Part shown: positions 38,594 through 47,015 of the stretch, in pieces
How positions within the stretch are numbered: the first letter of the stretch is position 1
Layout of the letters: the number at the start of each line of letters is the position of its first letter
Origin: Halalkalibacter urbisdiaboli
GTDB taxonomy: Bacteria > Bacillota > Bacilli > Bacillales > Bacillaceae_D
NCBI RefSeq assembly: GCF_002156385.1
Contig: NZ_MVJM01000002.1
Span: 703,816-767,815 of the forward strand
Length of the DNA: 64,000 bases
Direction of reading: 5' to 3'
The notes under the pieces: model-generated
Databases searched by the model: none
Told to the model about the DNA's origin: nothing
The model's input: only the letters and a program-made list of their open reading frames with translations
Program-made: the position numbers and the translations under genes

Positions 38594-38812
38594 ATGGTTG
38601 GAAACAGAGGTACATTAAATTCTGATAGTTCACCCAAAATGAATGACTCTGTTTGGGAGCATATTGTGACAGAAGCCCTCAAAACAGATATGACGGCAGA
38701 CGAGTACATTGAGTTTATCAAATTCATAAAAAAACTCAGTGCTAATAAAAGAAACATAGATATGCCGATTACTCACTATTTCCAAGTGTTTCACTCAGGA
38801 ACCAGTCACTAA
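38594..38812 (+). CDS. Small SinI-like protein
   Basis: 72 residues, ATG 38594 behind AAAGGTGATGATAAT. The central segment DSVWEHIVTEALKTDMTADEYIEFIKFIKKL resembles the SinI anti-repressor helix pair (W...A....T.EEI..FI). SinI binds SinR and releases biofilm genes. No sinR lies beside it. Confidence in expression is better than confidence in the family. Confidence 0.5.
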   Translation: MVGNRGTLNSDSSPKMNDSVWEHIVTEALKTDMTADEYIEFIKFIKKLSANKRNIDMPITHYFQVFHSGTSH

Positions 38813-39162
38813 ATAGCACCGGTTCATATTGAATCTCCACAAGCTTACTACATTATGAGGTGTAAACGAGAGCCTTAACAATCTGGTTAATGTCGGTTTC
38901 ATTTTTAAACATCATATATTGAAAAGGCTCCGCTTTACATATCAGTGATCATCCTTCAATTGAAAATCTTATTAAACCTAGAGCTGGTACGAGCTTATTC
39001 TCTTAGAACATTGCATCAAGCTCTAACCTTGTAACCCATTTAATATCAATTTAAAAACATCCCAACGTTCCATCCGGTCCCTCCCACTTCTACCACCTCC
39101 ATAACATAGAAATCCACCTCATATGATATTATCCGTGTCATGTTTGTAAACCAAGGCAAAAC
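38813..39162. other. Gap without a recognisable gene
   Basis: No ORF with a ribosome binding site of useful length. On the minus strand a 16-codon ORF (MERWDVF...) follows a GGGAGGGACCGG site near 39070, possibly a remnant. Confidence 0.3.
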
Positions 39163-39200
39163 AAAAAGCGACTGTCTCGAAAGACAATCCCTTTTCGTTA
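39160..39200 (-). terminator. mgtE terminator
   Basis: GACTGTCT / AGACAATC (one G.U in RNA) around a CGAA loop, extended by AAAAG/CTTTT and followed by UUUUUG on the minus strand. Confidence 0.7.
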
Positions 39201-39203
39201 AAC

Positions 39204-40577
39204 TTATTGTGGTAAATATTGTAGTAATGCACTGGCAATCGTGAAATAAATGAGCAACCCCATAATGTCATTTATCGTAGTAATAAATGGACCAGAGGCT
39301 ACCGCTGGATCGATTTTTAATTTGTCGATGATTAATGGGATTGTCGCACCGACCATCGTTGAGAAGCTTAACGTTAAAAACAAGGAAACCCCAACAATTC
39401 CTGCTAACAGGATTCCACCATTAGGATATAAAAATGGAACGATCGCAACTAATGTGAGCATACATATGAGTCCGAGCATCATCCCAGTCCCAAATTCACG
39501 TTTAAGCATTTTAGTAACCGTGGCGCGATTCACTGGCCCAACTGCTAAGCCACGAACGACAACAGCAAGTGCTTGTGTACCTGTGTTTCCAGCTGAATCC
39601 ATTATGAGTGGAATAAATACGGAAAGTAAAATCACTTTTTCTAATGTTTCCTCAAATTGACCAATCACCTCTGCTGTGACTAGCCCCAATACCATTAACA
39701 TCATAATCCAGGGTGCGCGTTTTTTCGCTGCTGCAAAAGAGGAAACATTAGCATCTAATGAACCTCTTGCCGCGGAAATCTCACCGAAATCTTCATCAGT
39801 TTCTTCCTCAACAACGTCCATAATATCATCAACCGTGACGATTCCAATCAGAACCCCATCCTCCTTCACGACCGGTACGGCTAGAAAGTCATATTTTTTT
39901 ATCACATTGGCTACTTTTTCTTGGTCATCGGCAACAGAGACAGAAACGATTCTTGTACTCATAATCTCTTCAATTTTTTCACTTGCTGGTGCTGTAATTA
40001 AGTCTCGGATCGAAACAACGCCAACAAGTGTATCATTGTCATCTATGACGTAAAGGTAATAAATCGTTTCCGCATCGGGGCCTTCTTCTCTTAGTTGCTC
40101 TAGAACCTTCATTGTTGTGCTAGAAGCCTTGATCGCAATAAATTCTTTCGTCATAATCGCACCTGCAGTTGCTGGCGGATATGCTAATAACTCCTTAACA
40201 TTATTAGCTCCAACTCGGTCCATGGACGCTAATATTTTCTCTGCTTTCTCCTTACCAATTTTAGAAAGAAAGTCAGCGACATCGTCGGTATACATTTCAT
40301 TAAACATTTTCGCTGCATACTGTTCATCTAATTCCAGCATACACTCCATTTGAGCTTCTACGTCAACGGACTGGAAAACCTCTGCGAACTCGGCTGGTAA
40401 TAAAAAATCATAGATTCGGTTTTGCTTTTCTTGTTCTAAATCTAGGAAAATTTCCGCTTGGTCCGTTGGATGCAACTCTAAAAAGCTTTTACGAAAATAG
40501 TCTTTCTTCTTTGTATTTAATGCATGAAGTATTTGATTTTTGTATTCTTCTCGTGTTTGTTCTGTTAATCTCACCAT
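39204..40577 (-). CDS. mgtE: Magnesium transporter MgtE
   Basis: 457 residues, canonical length. N-terminal helical Mg2+-sensing domain (about 10-130), two CBS domains (about 135-250; MTKEFIAIKASSTTMKVLEQLREEG and MSTRIVSVSVADDQEKVANVIKKYDF), a plug helix and five C-terminal transmembrane helices with the pore motif PLIMDSAGNTGTQALAVVVRGLAVG. ATG 40577 follows GAGGAGGAATTCAG. MgtE is a Mg2+ channel gated by intracellular Mg2+. Its leader carries an M-box riboswitch and a short upstream ORF that ends in the mgtE ribosome binding site. Confidence 0.96.
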   Translation of the reverse strand: MVRLTEQTREEYKNQILHALNTKKKDYFRKSFLELHPTDQAEIFLDLEQEKQNRIYDFLLPAEFAEVFQSVDVEAQMECMLELDEQYAAKMFNEMYTDDVADFLSKIGKEKAEKILASMDRVGANNVKELLAYPPATAGAIMTKEFIAIKASSTTMKVLEQLREEGPDAETIYYLYVIDDNDTLVGVVSIRDLITAPASEKIEEIMSTRIVSVSVADDQEKVANVIKKYDFLAVPVVKEDGVLIGIVTVDDIMDVVEEETDEDFGEISAARGSLDANVSSFAAAKKRAPWIMMLMVLGLVTAEVIGQFEETLEKVILLSVFIPLIMDSAGNTGTQALAVVVRGLAVGPVNRATVTKMLKREFGTGMMLGLICMLTLVAIVPFLYPNGGILLAGIVGVSLFLTLSFSTMVGATIPLIIDKLKIDPAVASGPFITTINDIMGLLIYFTIASALLQYLPQ

Positions 40578-40589
40578 CTGAATTCCTCC

Positions 40590-40697
40590 TCAGCAGGAAC
40601 CCATTCGAATGATGTGGAATGGATTCCTATGGTTGATCTTGTTGTTAATTTGAATATAAACATTCGCTACCGAGCTAGGTTCAGGACTACTATCCAT
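40590..40697 (-). CDS. 35-residue upstream ORF between the M-box and mgtE
   Basis: ATG 40697 sits behind GGAGGTGATGTGGG, one of the best sites in the window. The product (MDSSPEPSSVANVYIQINNK...IIRMGSC) is hydrophilic and not recognised. Its TGA (40592-40590) runs straight into the GAGGAGG site of mgtE, so the two should be translationally coupled. It lies after the riboswitch terminator and is therefore made only when Mg2+ is low. It may be a regulatory leader peptide. Confidence 0.5.
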   Translation of the reverse strand: MDSSPEPSSVANVYIQINNKINHRNPFHIIRMGSC

Positions 40698-40716
40698 CCC
40701 ACATCACCTCCATCAC

Positions 40717-40975
40717 TTAAAAAATAAAAAAAACACCTTCTACGAATGAAGATGTTTACACATACGGAAATAAGTCGTCACGAAAAAAGAGCGCAACACT
40801 ACTAATCCTACTACCTCCATTCGTAGAGCTTTAGCACTGTGCGGCATAGGACAAAGCCAGCTACATTAAAAACCACCTTATGTCGATGGTTTCTGTTGAC
40901 CCATTGGCGTCTTTGGACATTTTTGGGCAGCAGCGTATCTCCAGCACAGGAGCCTCACCTAACGAGGTTTATAAA
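40717..40975 (-). promoter_or_regulatory. M-box (ykoK) Mg2+ riboswitch with intrinsic terminator
   Basis: On the minus strand 40975-40808 carries the conserved M-box series: CGTTAGGTGAGGCTCCTG, GGAGATACGCTGCTGCCC, AATGTCCAAAGACGCCAATG, GGTCAACAGAAACC, CATAAGGTG and TGTCCTATGCC. The expression platform CTACGAATG (about 40818-40826) can pair with CATTCGTAG (about 40740-40748), after which a long U-tract follows (40733-40717). High Mg2+ should cause termination before mgtE. Confidence 0.93.
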
Positions 40976-41107
40976 GTTTACATTTTTTAGGGTAACAAGG
41001 AAAGAAACGTTTTGTCAAGGCGTTAACGATTGACTCAGTTGTTATTACATACAAATCTATCATTTAATGGTAAAATACCCTTAATAAAGATCGATGGAGG
41101 CACACGA

Positions 41108-41467
41108 TTGAACTATTTTATTAATTTTCTTCTCGCCATTTCTTTAACTGGTTTTTCTTATTTTTTCGGTGGTTTACTCATCGGTAAAGACTTAGCTATT
41201 TGGCAAGCCCTTATCATCGGCTTTGCTGTTGTTTCATTAGGTTCCCTAACGGAAAAGCTTAAAGCACCAATGTGGTTAATCATTCTCGTCCCGTTTCCCG
41301 TTGGTATGTTTTTGCTTTTCCTATTCTTGAATCAACCTATCACCATTTGGTTTACAACCTATCTTCTCACCTTAGTCATTTACACAGTATTCCATATGAT
41401 CATGAGCTATTTCTTTCAGTTTCATTCTTTGATTCCAGCTTGGAAAATGAATAAAGCGATTAAGTAG
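41108..41467 (+). CDS. Small integral membrane protein, function unknown
   Basis: 119 residues from TTG 41108, seven nt after ATGGAGG; an upstream in-frame start at 41030 has no site. About four transmembrane helices (residues about 5-25, 29-47, 53-72 and 80-100) with a basic C-terminus. No family recognised. It is divergent from the mgtE leader. Confidence 0.7.
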   Translation: MNYFINFLLAISLTGFSYFFGGLLIGKDLAIWQALIIGFAVVSLGSLTEKLKAPMWLIILVPFPVGMFLLFLFLNQPITIWFTTYLLTLVIYTVFHMIMSYFFQFHSLIPAWKMNKAIK

Positions 41468-41511
41468 CTGCACGCTCATAAGAACCAGGGCGACAATATC
41501 CACACAGTTAA

Positions 41512-41539
41512 AAGAGTTGAGGCACGTTCCCCAACTCTT
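41512..41539. terminator. Hairpin between convergent genes
   Basis: AAGAGTTG (41512-41519) and CAACTCTT (41532-41539), perfect 8-bp stem; weak U-tracts. Confidence 0.45.
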
Positions 41540-41549
41540 ACAGCACTTA

Positions 41550-42527
41550 CTATTCCTTCGTAAACTCTTTTGTACTTCTTACCGTATCGATAGGACGTAC
41601 GGAACTTTCAATTTCTTCACGCTTTTCTTCCAAAAATGGCGGTAACGATAGCTTTTCACCTAATGTCTCATAAGGCTCATCCCCCATGAATCCAGGACCA
41701 TCTGTAGCAAACTCAAATAAAATTTGCGGAGCCACTCTTGCGTATAGTGACTCAAAGAAATAGCGATCTACATACCCTGATGTTTGGAAACCGAAACGTG
41801 GTAGACGTTCGATCCACTCTTCTAATACGGCTCGATCCTCTACACGAAACGCGGCATGGTGTACCGTTCCGAAGCCTTGACGAGCGTAAGGAAGAATCAC
41901 ATTATGTTCAACGATGACTTGAGCTCCATTTCCTCCTTTACCGACCTCAAACAAATGGAATGAGCCTTCTTTTGCCACCTCTTTAAAAAGCAATACCTTT
42001 TCAAGCATTTCTTTAAAATAATCAAATTCAGCAATTCGAATGAAAATCGGTCCTAAACCCGTAATCGCATACTCAATCGGGATCGGTCCTTTTTGCCACG
42101 GTGTCCCCGATGCGACACCTTGATTCTTTTCATCCGAAATCAGTTGGTACTGCTGGTCATCAAAATCGACAAACGATAACGTCTTTTTTCCAAATTGCTC
42201 TTTGATTCCTTCATGTTTCACTTCTAAACGTTCAAACCGTTCTACCCAATACGCTAACGCCTCATCACTCGGCACACGAAAGGAGGTTTTTGAAATTTCA
42301 TTTGTTCCATGTTCTCCTTTTGGAATCCCCGGGAAGTCAAAGAACGTCATATCAGTGCCTGGACTACCTGTATCATCTGCAAAAAATAAATGATACGTTT
42401 GAATATCGTCCTGGTTCACCGTTTTCTTCACTAGCCGCATGCCTAAAACATAAGTAAAAAACTCATAGTTCTTTTCTGCACTACTAGTTATCGCTGTTAC
42501 GTGGTGGATTCCTTTTAATTCATTCAT
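41550..42527 (-). CDS. mhqO: Ring-cleaving dioxygenase of the VOC superfamily (MhqO type)
   Basis: 325 residues with two glyoxalase/VOC modules: IHHVTAITSSAEKNYEFF at the start (metal His in GIHHVT) and GTVHHAAFRVEDRAVLEEW in the second half, with Glu in ILFEFATDGPGF as third ligand. In B. subtilis MhqO takes part in resistance to hydroquinones and catechol. ATG 42527 follows AGGAGGAATTAGC. The MhqR-type operator upstream supports the assignment. Single gene. Confidence 0.85.
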   Translation of the reverse strand: MNELKGIHHVTAITSSAEKNYEFFTYVLGMRLVKKTVNQDDIQTYHLFFADDTGSPGTDMTFFDFPGIPKGEHGTNEISKTSFRVPSDEALAYWVERFERLEVKHEGIKEQFGKKTLSFVDFDDQQYQLISDEKNQGVASGTPWQKGPIPIEYAITGLGPIFIRIAEFDYFKEMLEKVLLFKEVAKEGSFHLFEVGKGGNGAQVIVEHNVILPYARQGFGTVHHAAFRVEDRAVLEEWIERLPRFGFQTSGYVDRYFFESLYARVAPQILFEFATDGPGFMGDEPYETLGEKLSLPPFLEEKREEIESSVRPIDTVRSTKEFTKE

Positions 42528-42691
42528 GCTAATTCCTCCTAATCCGCTCTATTAACTAATCGAAAAATCAAATACATCCCTGTTTTTCTAACTATATCTC
42601 TTTACTATTCACCGGGCTCTAGTCAAAAACTGCTTCTATTTATTATTATTTGCGTTTTTTTGCTATTTACTTCCGGCCTTACTCCGGAATT

Positions 42692-42711
42692 TTATCTCGA
42701 ATCCGAGATAA
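42692..42711. promoter_or_regulatory. MhqR-type operator
   Basis: TTATCTCGAATCCGAGATAA is a perfect 8-bp inverted repeat with a 4-nt centre, matching the MhqR operator (TATCTCGA...CGAGATA) as I know it from B. subtilis. It is about 165 nt upstream of mhqO. The rest of 42528-42845 shows nothing else. Confidence 0.75.
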
Positions 42712-42845
42712 GTGTATCCTAATTTTCTTTCTCATGTCAACAACATCGCAGTTCTTCATTTGCTACATCTCATCATTTCAATTAAAATAATAAAAGTTTA
42801 AATCGAAACCATTACGTTTATAACTCATAAAGGGTAGGTGATTTT

Positions 42846-43766
42846 TTGAAGACAGATATTTTTATTTTAAGCGGTTTTCTAGGAAGTGGGAAAAGTACTT
42901 TACTAGCAAAATTATTAGAGTTTGAGAAGCAGCAAGGAAGACATGTCGGCGTTATTATGAATGAAATGGGACAAGTAAGTATAGATTCAGAGGCGATTCC
43001 GAGTGACGTTCCTTTAAAAGAACTTTTAAATGGTTGCATTTGCTGTCATTTGCAAGGAGACTTAAGTCTACAATTGAAAGCATTAACCGAGGAGTATGAA
43101 CTTGATGCTATTTATATTGAATCAACCGGTGCAGCTCATTTAATTGAAGTGGTCGACGCATGCACCCACCCTTTATTAATTAATACGATAGAGATAAAAG
43201 GGATTATCACGTTAGTAAATGCTCAGCAGTGGCGTGATGGAAGGATGAGCATAAAATTAAAAAAGCTTTTACAGGAGCAAATAAAATATGCGAATATCAT
43301 TATTTTAAATAAACTAGATACGATTGAAGAAGGGGAAGCAGACTCGTTACTAACTAGGATAAGAGAGATTAACCAAAACGGACATATTTTTCCGTCCACT
43401 TATGCAAGTATCGATCCAAAAATCATCTTGTCTAGTCAGGCGATTTCAATTGAGAACCGTTCAGCAGAGCAAAATAAAGAGGATCATGTTCACTTACACT
43501 TAGAAACCTTCTCCTATACGTTAAGCGCACCGATTGACCGAATTGAATTCGAAAAGGGATTAAACACATTTTCAGGACAATTATATAGAGTCAAAGGTTT
43601 TCTTAAGCTTACAGAAACTCCTGGTCTTTTTCTTTTTAATTATTCTTACGGTCTCCCGATGTTCGAGCGCTGCAAAACTAACGCTCCAACCACGCTCGTT
43701 TTTATCGGAGAAAATCTTGACCGTCCTAAAATTGAAGCAATGTTGTTAAAAATCCAAAGCAGTTAA
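42846..43766 (+). CDS. COG0523 GTPase (CobW/YjiA/ZNG1-type metallochaperone)
   Basis: 306 residues from TTG 42846 (AGGTG five nt upstream). P-loop GFLGSGKSTLL (residues 10-20), metal-binding Cys64-Ile-Cys66-Cys67 (NGCICCHL), the SIMIBI switch ESTGAAH, guanine motif LNKLD, and a C-terminal CobW_C domain (RIEFEKGLNTFSGQLYRVKGFL). Such proteins insert Zn, Co or Fe into client enzymes. No Zur box or metalloenzyme gene is next to it; the siderophore operon lies beyond a repeat and points the other way. Confidence 0.85.
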   Translation: MKTDIFILSGFLGSGKSTLLAKLLEFEKQQGRHVGVIMNEMGQVSIDSEAIPSDVPLKELLNGCICCHLQGDLSLQLKALTEEYELDAIYIESTGAAHLIEVVDACTHPLLINTIEIKGIITLVNAQQWRDGRMSIKLKKLLQEQIKYANIIILNKLDTIEEGEADSLLTRIREINQNGHIFPSTYASIDPKIILSSQAISIENRSAEQNKEDHVHLHLETFSYTLSAPIDRIEFEKGLNTFSGQLYRVKGFLKLTETPGLFLFNYSYGLPMFERCKTNAPTTLVFIGENLDRPKIEAMLLKIQSS

Positions 43767-43775
43767 TCGTTGAAA

Positions 43776-43971
43776 GGGGATGTCCCTTTAAGTAATGTGC
43801 GGAGCCGTTGCCTAGTTTTGAAAGCCCTGCTTTGAGTGGTTTTCTCAAAGCAGGGCGCGCAACGTGCGAAGCCATTACTTCTTCTTTGAGTTACAAGAAG
43901 TAGTTTTTCAGTGGCCTCGCTATGAGTGGGTTTCTCAGTGGCCTTCATTCTTACCCTTTTTGGACATCCCC
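43776..43971. repeat. Nested palindromic repeat, copy B, enclosed by a terminator-like stem
   Basis: GGGGATGTCC (43776-43785) and GGACATCCCC (43962-43971) are perfectly complementary and enclose the whole element. Inside: core AAGTAATGTGCGGAGCCGTT, inner hairpin CTGCTTTGAG...CTCAAAGCAG, partner core GCAACGTGCGAAGCCATTAC, then CTTCTTTGAGTTACAAGAAG, itself a hairpin. Convergent gene ends lie on both sides. Confidence 0.8.
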
Positions 43972-43981
43972 TAGTTCTTTT

Positions 43982-45796
43982 TTAAACGTTTACCTTCTTA
44001 GATATGAAATGCAACGGATTTTGAACATTTCCAAATTCAGATGCATGTGGACGATCATCGTCATCCTCATAGCCATAATCGAGCATTCTGTTCCGGTTTA
44101 AGCATAGCTTTGTATATGCTGGTTTAAGTAAATCAAACAAAAGAAATCTCTCTTTTAGTTCAGGAAACCGACTTTGGTACTGTAGGATTGTTTCTCTCAA
44201 TAACAACCAAAACTTTTCCTCTTCATAGTTATAATAAGTATCCAAAATATCTGACAAATAACGAAAATGACAAATAAATAGCCCTGTAAAAATAAACTGA
44301 CATAGTCCCTCTGCACCTTCACTCCGGAGCACAGGCTTAAGTTCCTCAGGTAAACATTGTAACTCTGGTAATGGCTCTTCGCTAACATTCACATCATCAA
44401 CAAAGTCCTTCATCGCTAAACGATGTGGTACATCATTCTTTAACACTAGAACGGTATTTTGTCCATGTGGCGAAAACACCGTGCCATATTTATAAAGATA
44501 GTGTAATAGTGGTGGTAATATGATGTTAAAAAGCTTCTCGATCCACTTCTCAACTGTTAAACTGGAGCGTTCAATTAATGCGGCCACATATGGTTTACCT
44601 GCACTGTCGACATAAAGAAGAGAAGCTAATGTAATTGGTTGTTCTCCTTCCTCTAAAAATGAATAAATGCTCTCACGCCAAATACTCCCTAACATCTCAA
44701 GATATTGATAAGGTGCTCCTGCTAATTTTGAGTAATAAGGATGCTCATAATTTATACTTGCCACTTCCCCTGGCAGGATCATCCGGCACTCATCTCGTAA
44801 GAAGGAATCCTGATTACGAATGTTTTGAATATAGTTGGTAATAATCGGCGCAACCACCGTTCGTTCGCCTGGAAGGCCTCGGTATACTAACGTATTTAAA
44901 ATACTCATCGGTAATTTAACGTGATGTTTGTTTTTATCACTTGTGTTAACAAACGTACGAATTGACTGCTGCGGTAAGTAGTCATCCTTTCCTTCTCCAA
45001 GAGGGACGATCATTTTTCGCGCGATATCCTCCGGGAAATATTGTATAATGCTATTACTCCACTGCCATTCATGCACGGGTAAAAAGAAATAAGCTGAAGG
45101 CTCTACCTGTGCTCTTCTTAACTGCTCAATAAAATATCCGAACACCTCATACCCTAATTCAGCCTCAATAAAGGTCTCGTAGTCTAATTCAGAAACGGAA
45201 TGAAAAGTTGCGTAATCCTTATGAACGGCTACCCAAAAAAGCTTCACCTTCTTTTTTTGTTCCGGTGCATAAGAAAGATAATCCTGATAATCAAACCCAA
45301 TTCTCCCTTTATTGTATGTAATCCATGGATGCCCCTCCATCTCACCCTCTAATTCTCCATAATCCAAATCAAGTAGCTGCTCAACACATTGCGTTTGTTT
45401 TTTCTTTAAAATATGGGCATCGGCTACTAACGTATTATTGTATTCCTTCATGAGATGTCCAGTCGTTACGGGGTTCATCCCAACTGTTTTCTGAATATCG
45501 AGTATAAATTGAAGTGGATTATAAGCTTGTTTCCATTCGCCATTTCTCTTGCAGCGAATCGTATCTGGATAAATACGATAGCTATCCATCAACCTTTTTT
45601 TCCCTTCAAATTGATAGCAAACCTCTTCCTCTCCTTCATTTAGTAAAAGTTGATAAACAGTACGTTCCGCTTTTTCCTCGATCATCGTAGGGTGAATAAT
45701 CTCTTCATACATAAATTCTGAAATCATTTTTGTTAATAGCTTCAAGCTGACTTCATTCCAACACTCAAGCTGTAAGATTTCCTGTAACTTTTCCAT
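43982..45796 (-). CDS. rhbF: NIS siderophore synthetase, IucA/IucC family (RhbF-like)
   Basis: 604 residues. Contains the IucA/IucC core (PVHEWQWSNSIIQYF; QQSIRTFVNTSDKNKHHVKLPMSILNTLVYRGLPGERTV) and the C-terminal FhuF-like ferric reductase-type domain (PHGQNTVLVLKNDVPHRLAMKDFVDDV). These enzymes adenylate a citrate carboxylate and condense it with an amine. As the second synthetase of the operon it should attach the second N-hydroxy-N-acetyl-diaminopropane arm. ATG 45796 follows GGGAGAG. Last gene of the Fur-controlled operon. Confidence 0.9.
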   Translation of the reverse strand: MEKLQEILQLECWNEVSLKLLTKMISEFMYEEIIHPTMIEEKAERTVYQLLLNEGEEEVCYQFEGKKRLMDSYRIYPDTIRCKRNGEWKQAYNPLQFILDIQKTVGMNPVTTGHLMKEYNNTLVADAHILKKKQTQCVEQLLDLDYGELEGEMEGHPWITYNKGRIGFDYQDYLSYAPEQKKKVKLFWVAVHKDYATFHSVSELDYETFIEAELGYEVFGYFIEQLRRAQVEPSAYFFLPVHEWQWSNSIIQYFPEDIARKMIVPLGEGKDDYLPQQSIRTFVNTSDKNKHHVKLPMSILNTLVYRGLPGERTVVAPIITNYIQNIRNQDSFLRDECRMILPGEVASINYEHPYYSKLAGAPYQYLEMLGSIWRESIYSFLEEGEQPITLASLLYVDSAGKPYVAALIERSSLTVEKWIEKLFNIILPPLLHYLYKYGTVFSPHGQNTVLVLKNDVPHRLAMKDFVDDVNVSEEPLPELQCLPEELKPVLRSEGAEGLCQFIFTGLFICHFRYLSDILDTYYNYEEEKFWLLLRETILQYQSRFPELKERFLLFDLLKPAYTKLCLNRNRMLDYGYEDDDDRPHASEFGNVQNPLHFISKKVNV

Positions 45797-45820
45797 AATT
45801 ACACTCTCCCAATTATAAAA

Positions 45821-47011
45821 TTACACCGCTCTTTTGTTGAGATCTTGATTCTGTCTCTTACTATGATGAAAAACAGTGAAACGTGCGACAAGCAAAGTCA
45901 CGGCACTTATCACTCCCGCAAACACTAAGGGAGCTCCTAAGCTGTATGAATGAACCGATGATGATGCAAGCAATGGCGCAACTAGTAAGCCTGCATTTTG
46001 AAACGATGATGCAATCGTATAGTTCACGGATAACTGATTTTTACTTTTATGAAATAGGTAAAGCTCTAGTGCCGATTGTGCAAGTGCTAAAAAGAATCCG
46101 TAAACGACTCTGCTAATGCATAAAACCAGTAAGCTTGTAGCTAAGCCCTGTAACGTAAGACTGATCGCTAACACAGCTAAAGTGACGAAAAAAACGAATC
46201 GTAATTTTTCCGAGAAACCTACTTTTCGTATCACCGGGTAGGCGATGATAGCCATCACACTCGGAATCATAAACAAAATACTGCTTTCACCGACCGAAAG
46301 CTGAAAATCAGTTATCGTATACGTTGCAAAATAGGGACGAATCATATTGTTCGCTGTATGAAAGGCAAAAACAATAACCCCAATTGCAGCCAAAAAGCGA
46401 ACTTGTTGTTTAGTTGAAGGAACGGTGGATTTATTTAACACAGCTCTTTTTTTAGATGAGAGCTTTCTTAAGACAAGAGAACTAAATAGCCAAAGAATCA
46501 CCTCGACGAAGGCCAATCCATAAAATAAAAGCAAAGGCTGTTCAAGTCTGATTATCCATGCTCCTGATAACGTTCCTAGAATAATCGCGCCGTGAAAGAT
46601 TGTATGGTACACACCTACAACGTTGGAGCGTTTTTCCTGCCCATTCAGTTCAATTAACAACGGATAAATAAGAAAAAAGCTACTTTTTCCAATAAGCAAT
46701 AAGACTGTAAATAATAAAAATTGCTGTGCATGTTCTGATTCAGCCATTGCAACTAGCATTACAGCTGAAATCCATTGTCCCGCATACAACAAGTGCCTGA
46801 CTTCGAAATAGTGAGAAAGAATCCCCCATATCGGAACCGCTATAACAACTGTTAGCCTAGCGATAAAGATATAAAAAGCTGTATAGCTTAAATCTGTAAT
46901 ACCAAATACCTTTTCAAAGAACTGAGGATAAAAAGGTGACAGTGCAACATCGGCATAGACGAAATAGAAAATTAATAGAAATAACACTGTCTGAATCGAT
47001 TTATCGGACAT
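45821..47011 (-). CDS. MFS transporter of the siderophore operon
   Basis: 396 residues with about 12 transmembrane helices (MFS_1-like; motif VAVPIWGILSHYF type loop between helices 2 and 3). ATG 47011 lies nine nt after GGAG and four nt after the rhbE-like stop; a TTG at 47026 is less likely. Placement inside the biosynthetic operon suggests siderophore export, but the S. meliloti counterpart RhtX is an importer, so direction is open. Confidence 0.85.
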   Translation of the reverse strand: MSDKSIQTVLFLLIFYFVYADVALSPFYPQFFEKVFGITDLSYTAFYIFIARLTVVIAVPIWGILSHYFEVRHLLYAGQWISAVMLVAMAESEHAQQFLLFTVLLLIGKSSFFLIYPLLIELNGQEKRSNVVGVYHTIFHGAIILGTLSGAWIIRLEQPLLLFYGLAFVEVILWLFSSLVLRKLSSKKRAVLNKSTVPSTKQQVRFLAAIGVIVFAFHTANNMIRPYFATYTITDFQLSVGESSILFMIPSVMAIIAYPVIRKVGFSEKLRFVFFVTLAVLAISLTLQGLATSLLVLCISRVVYGFFLALAQSALELYLFHKSKNQLSVNYTIASSFQNAGLLVAPLLASSSVHSYSLGAPLVFAGVISAVTLLVARFTVFHHSKRQNQDLNKRAV

Positions 47012-47015
47012 CAAA

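Noticed and set aside
38482-38757. Minus-strand frame opposite the SinI-like gene
   Set aside because: It is the antisense of a gene that has a good ribosome binding site, and its sequence is biased and unlike protein.
39204-40353. Several long plus-strand frames inside mgtE
   Set aside because: Antisense shadows of a clear MgtE coding sequence.
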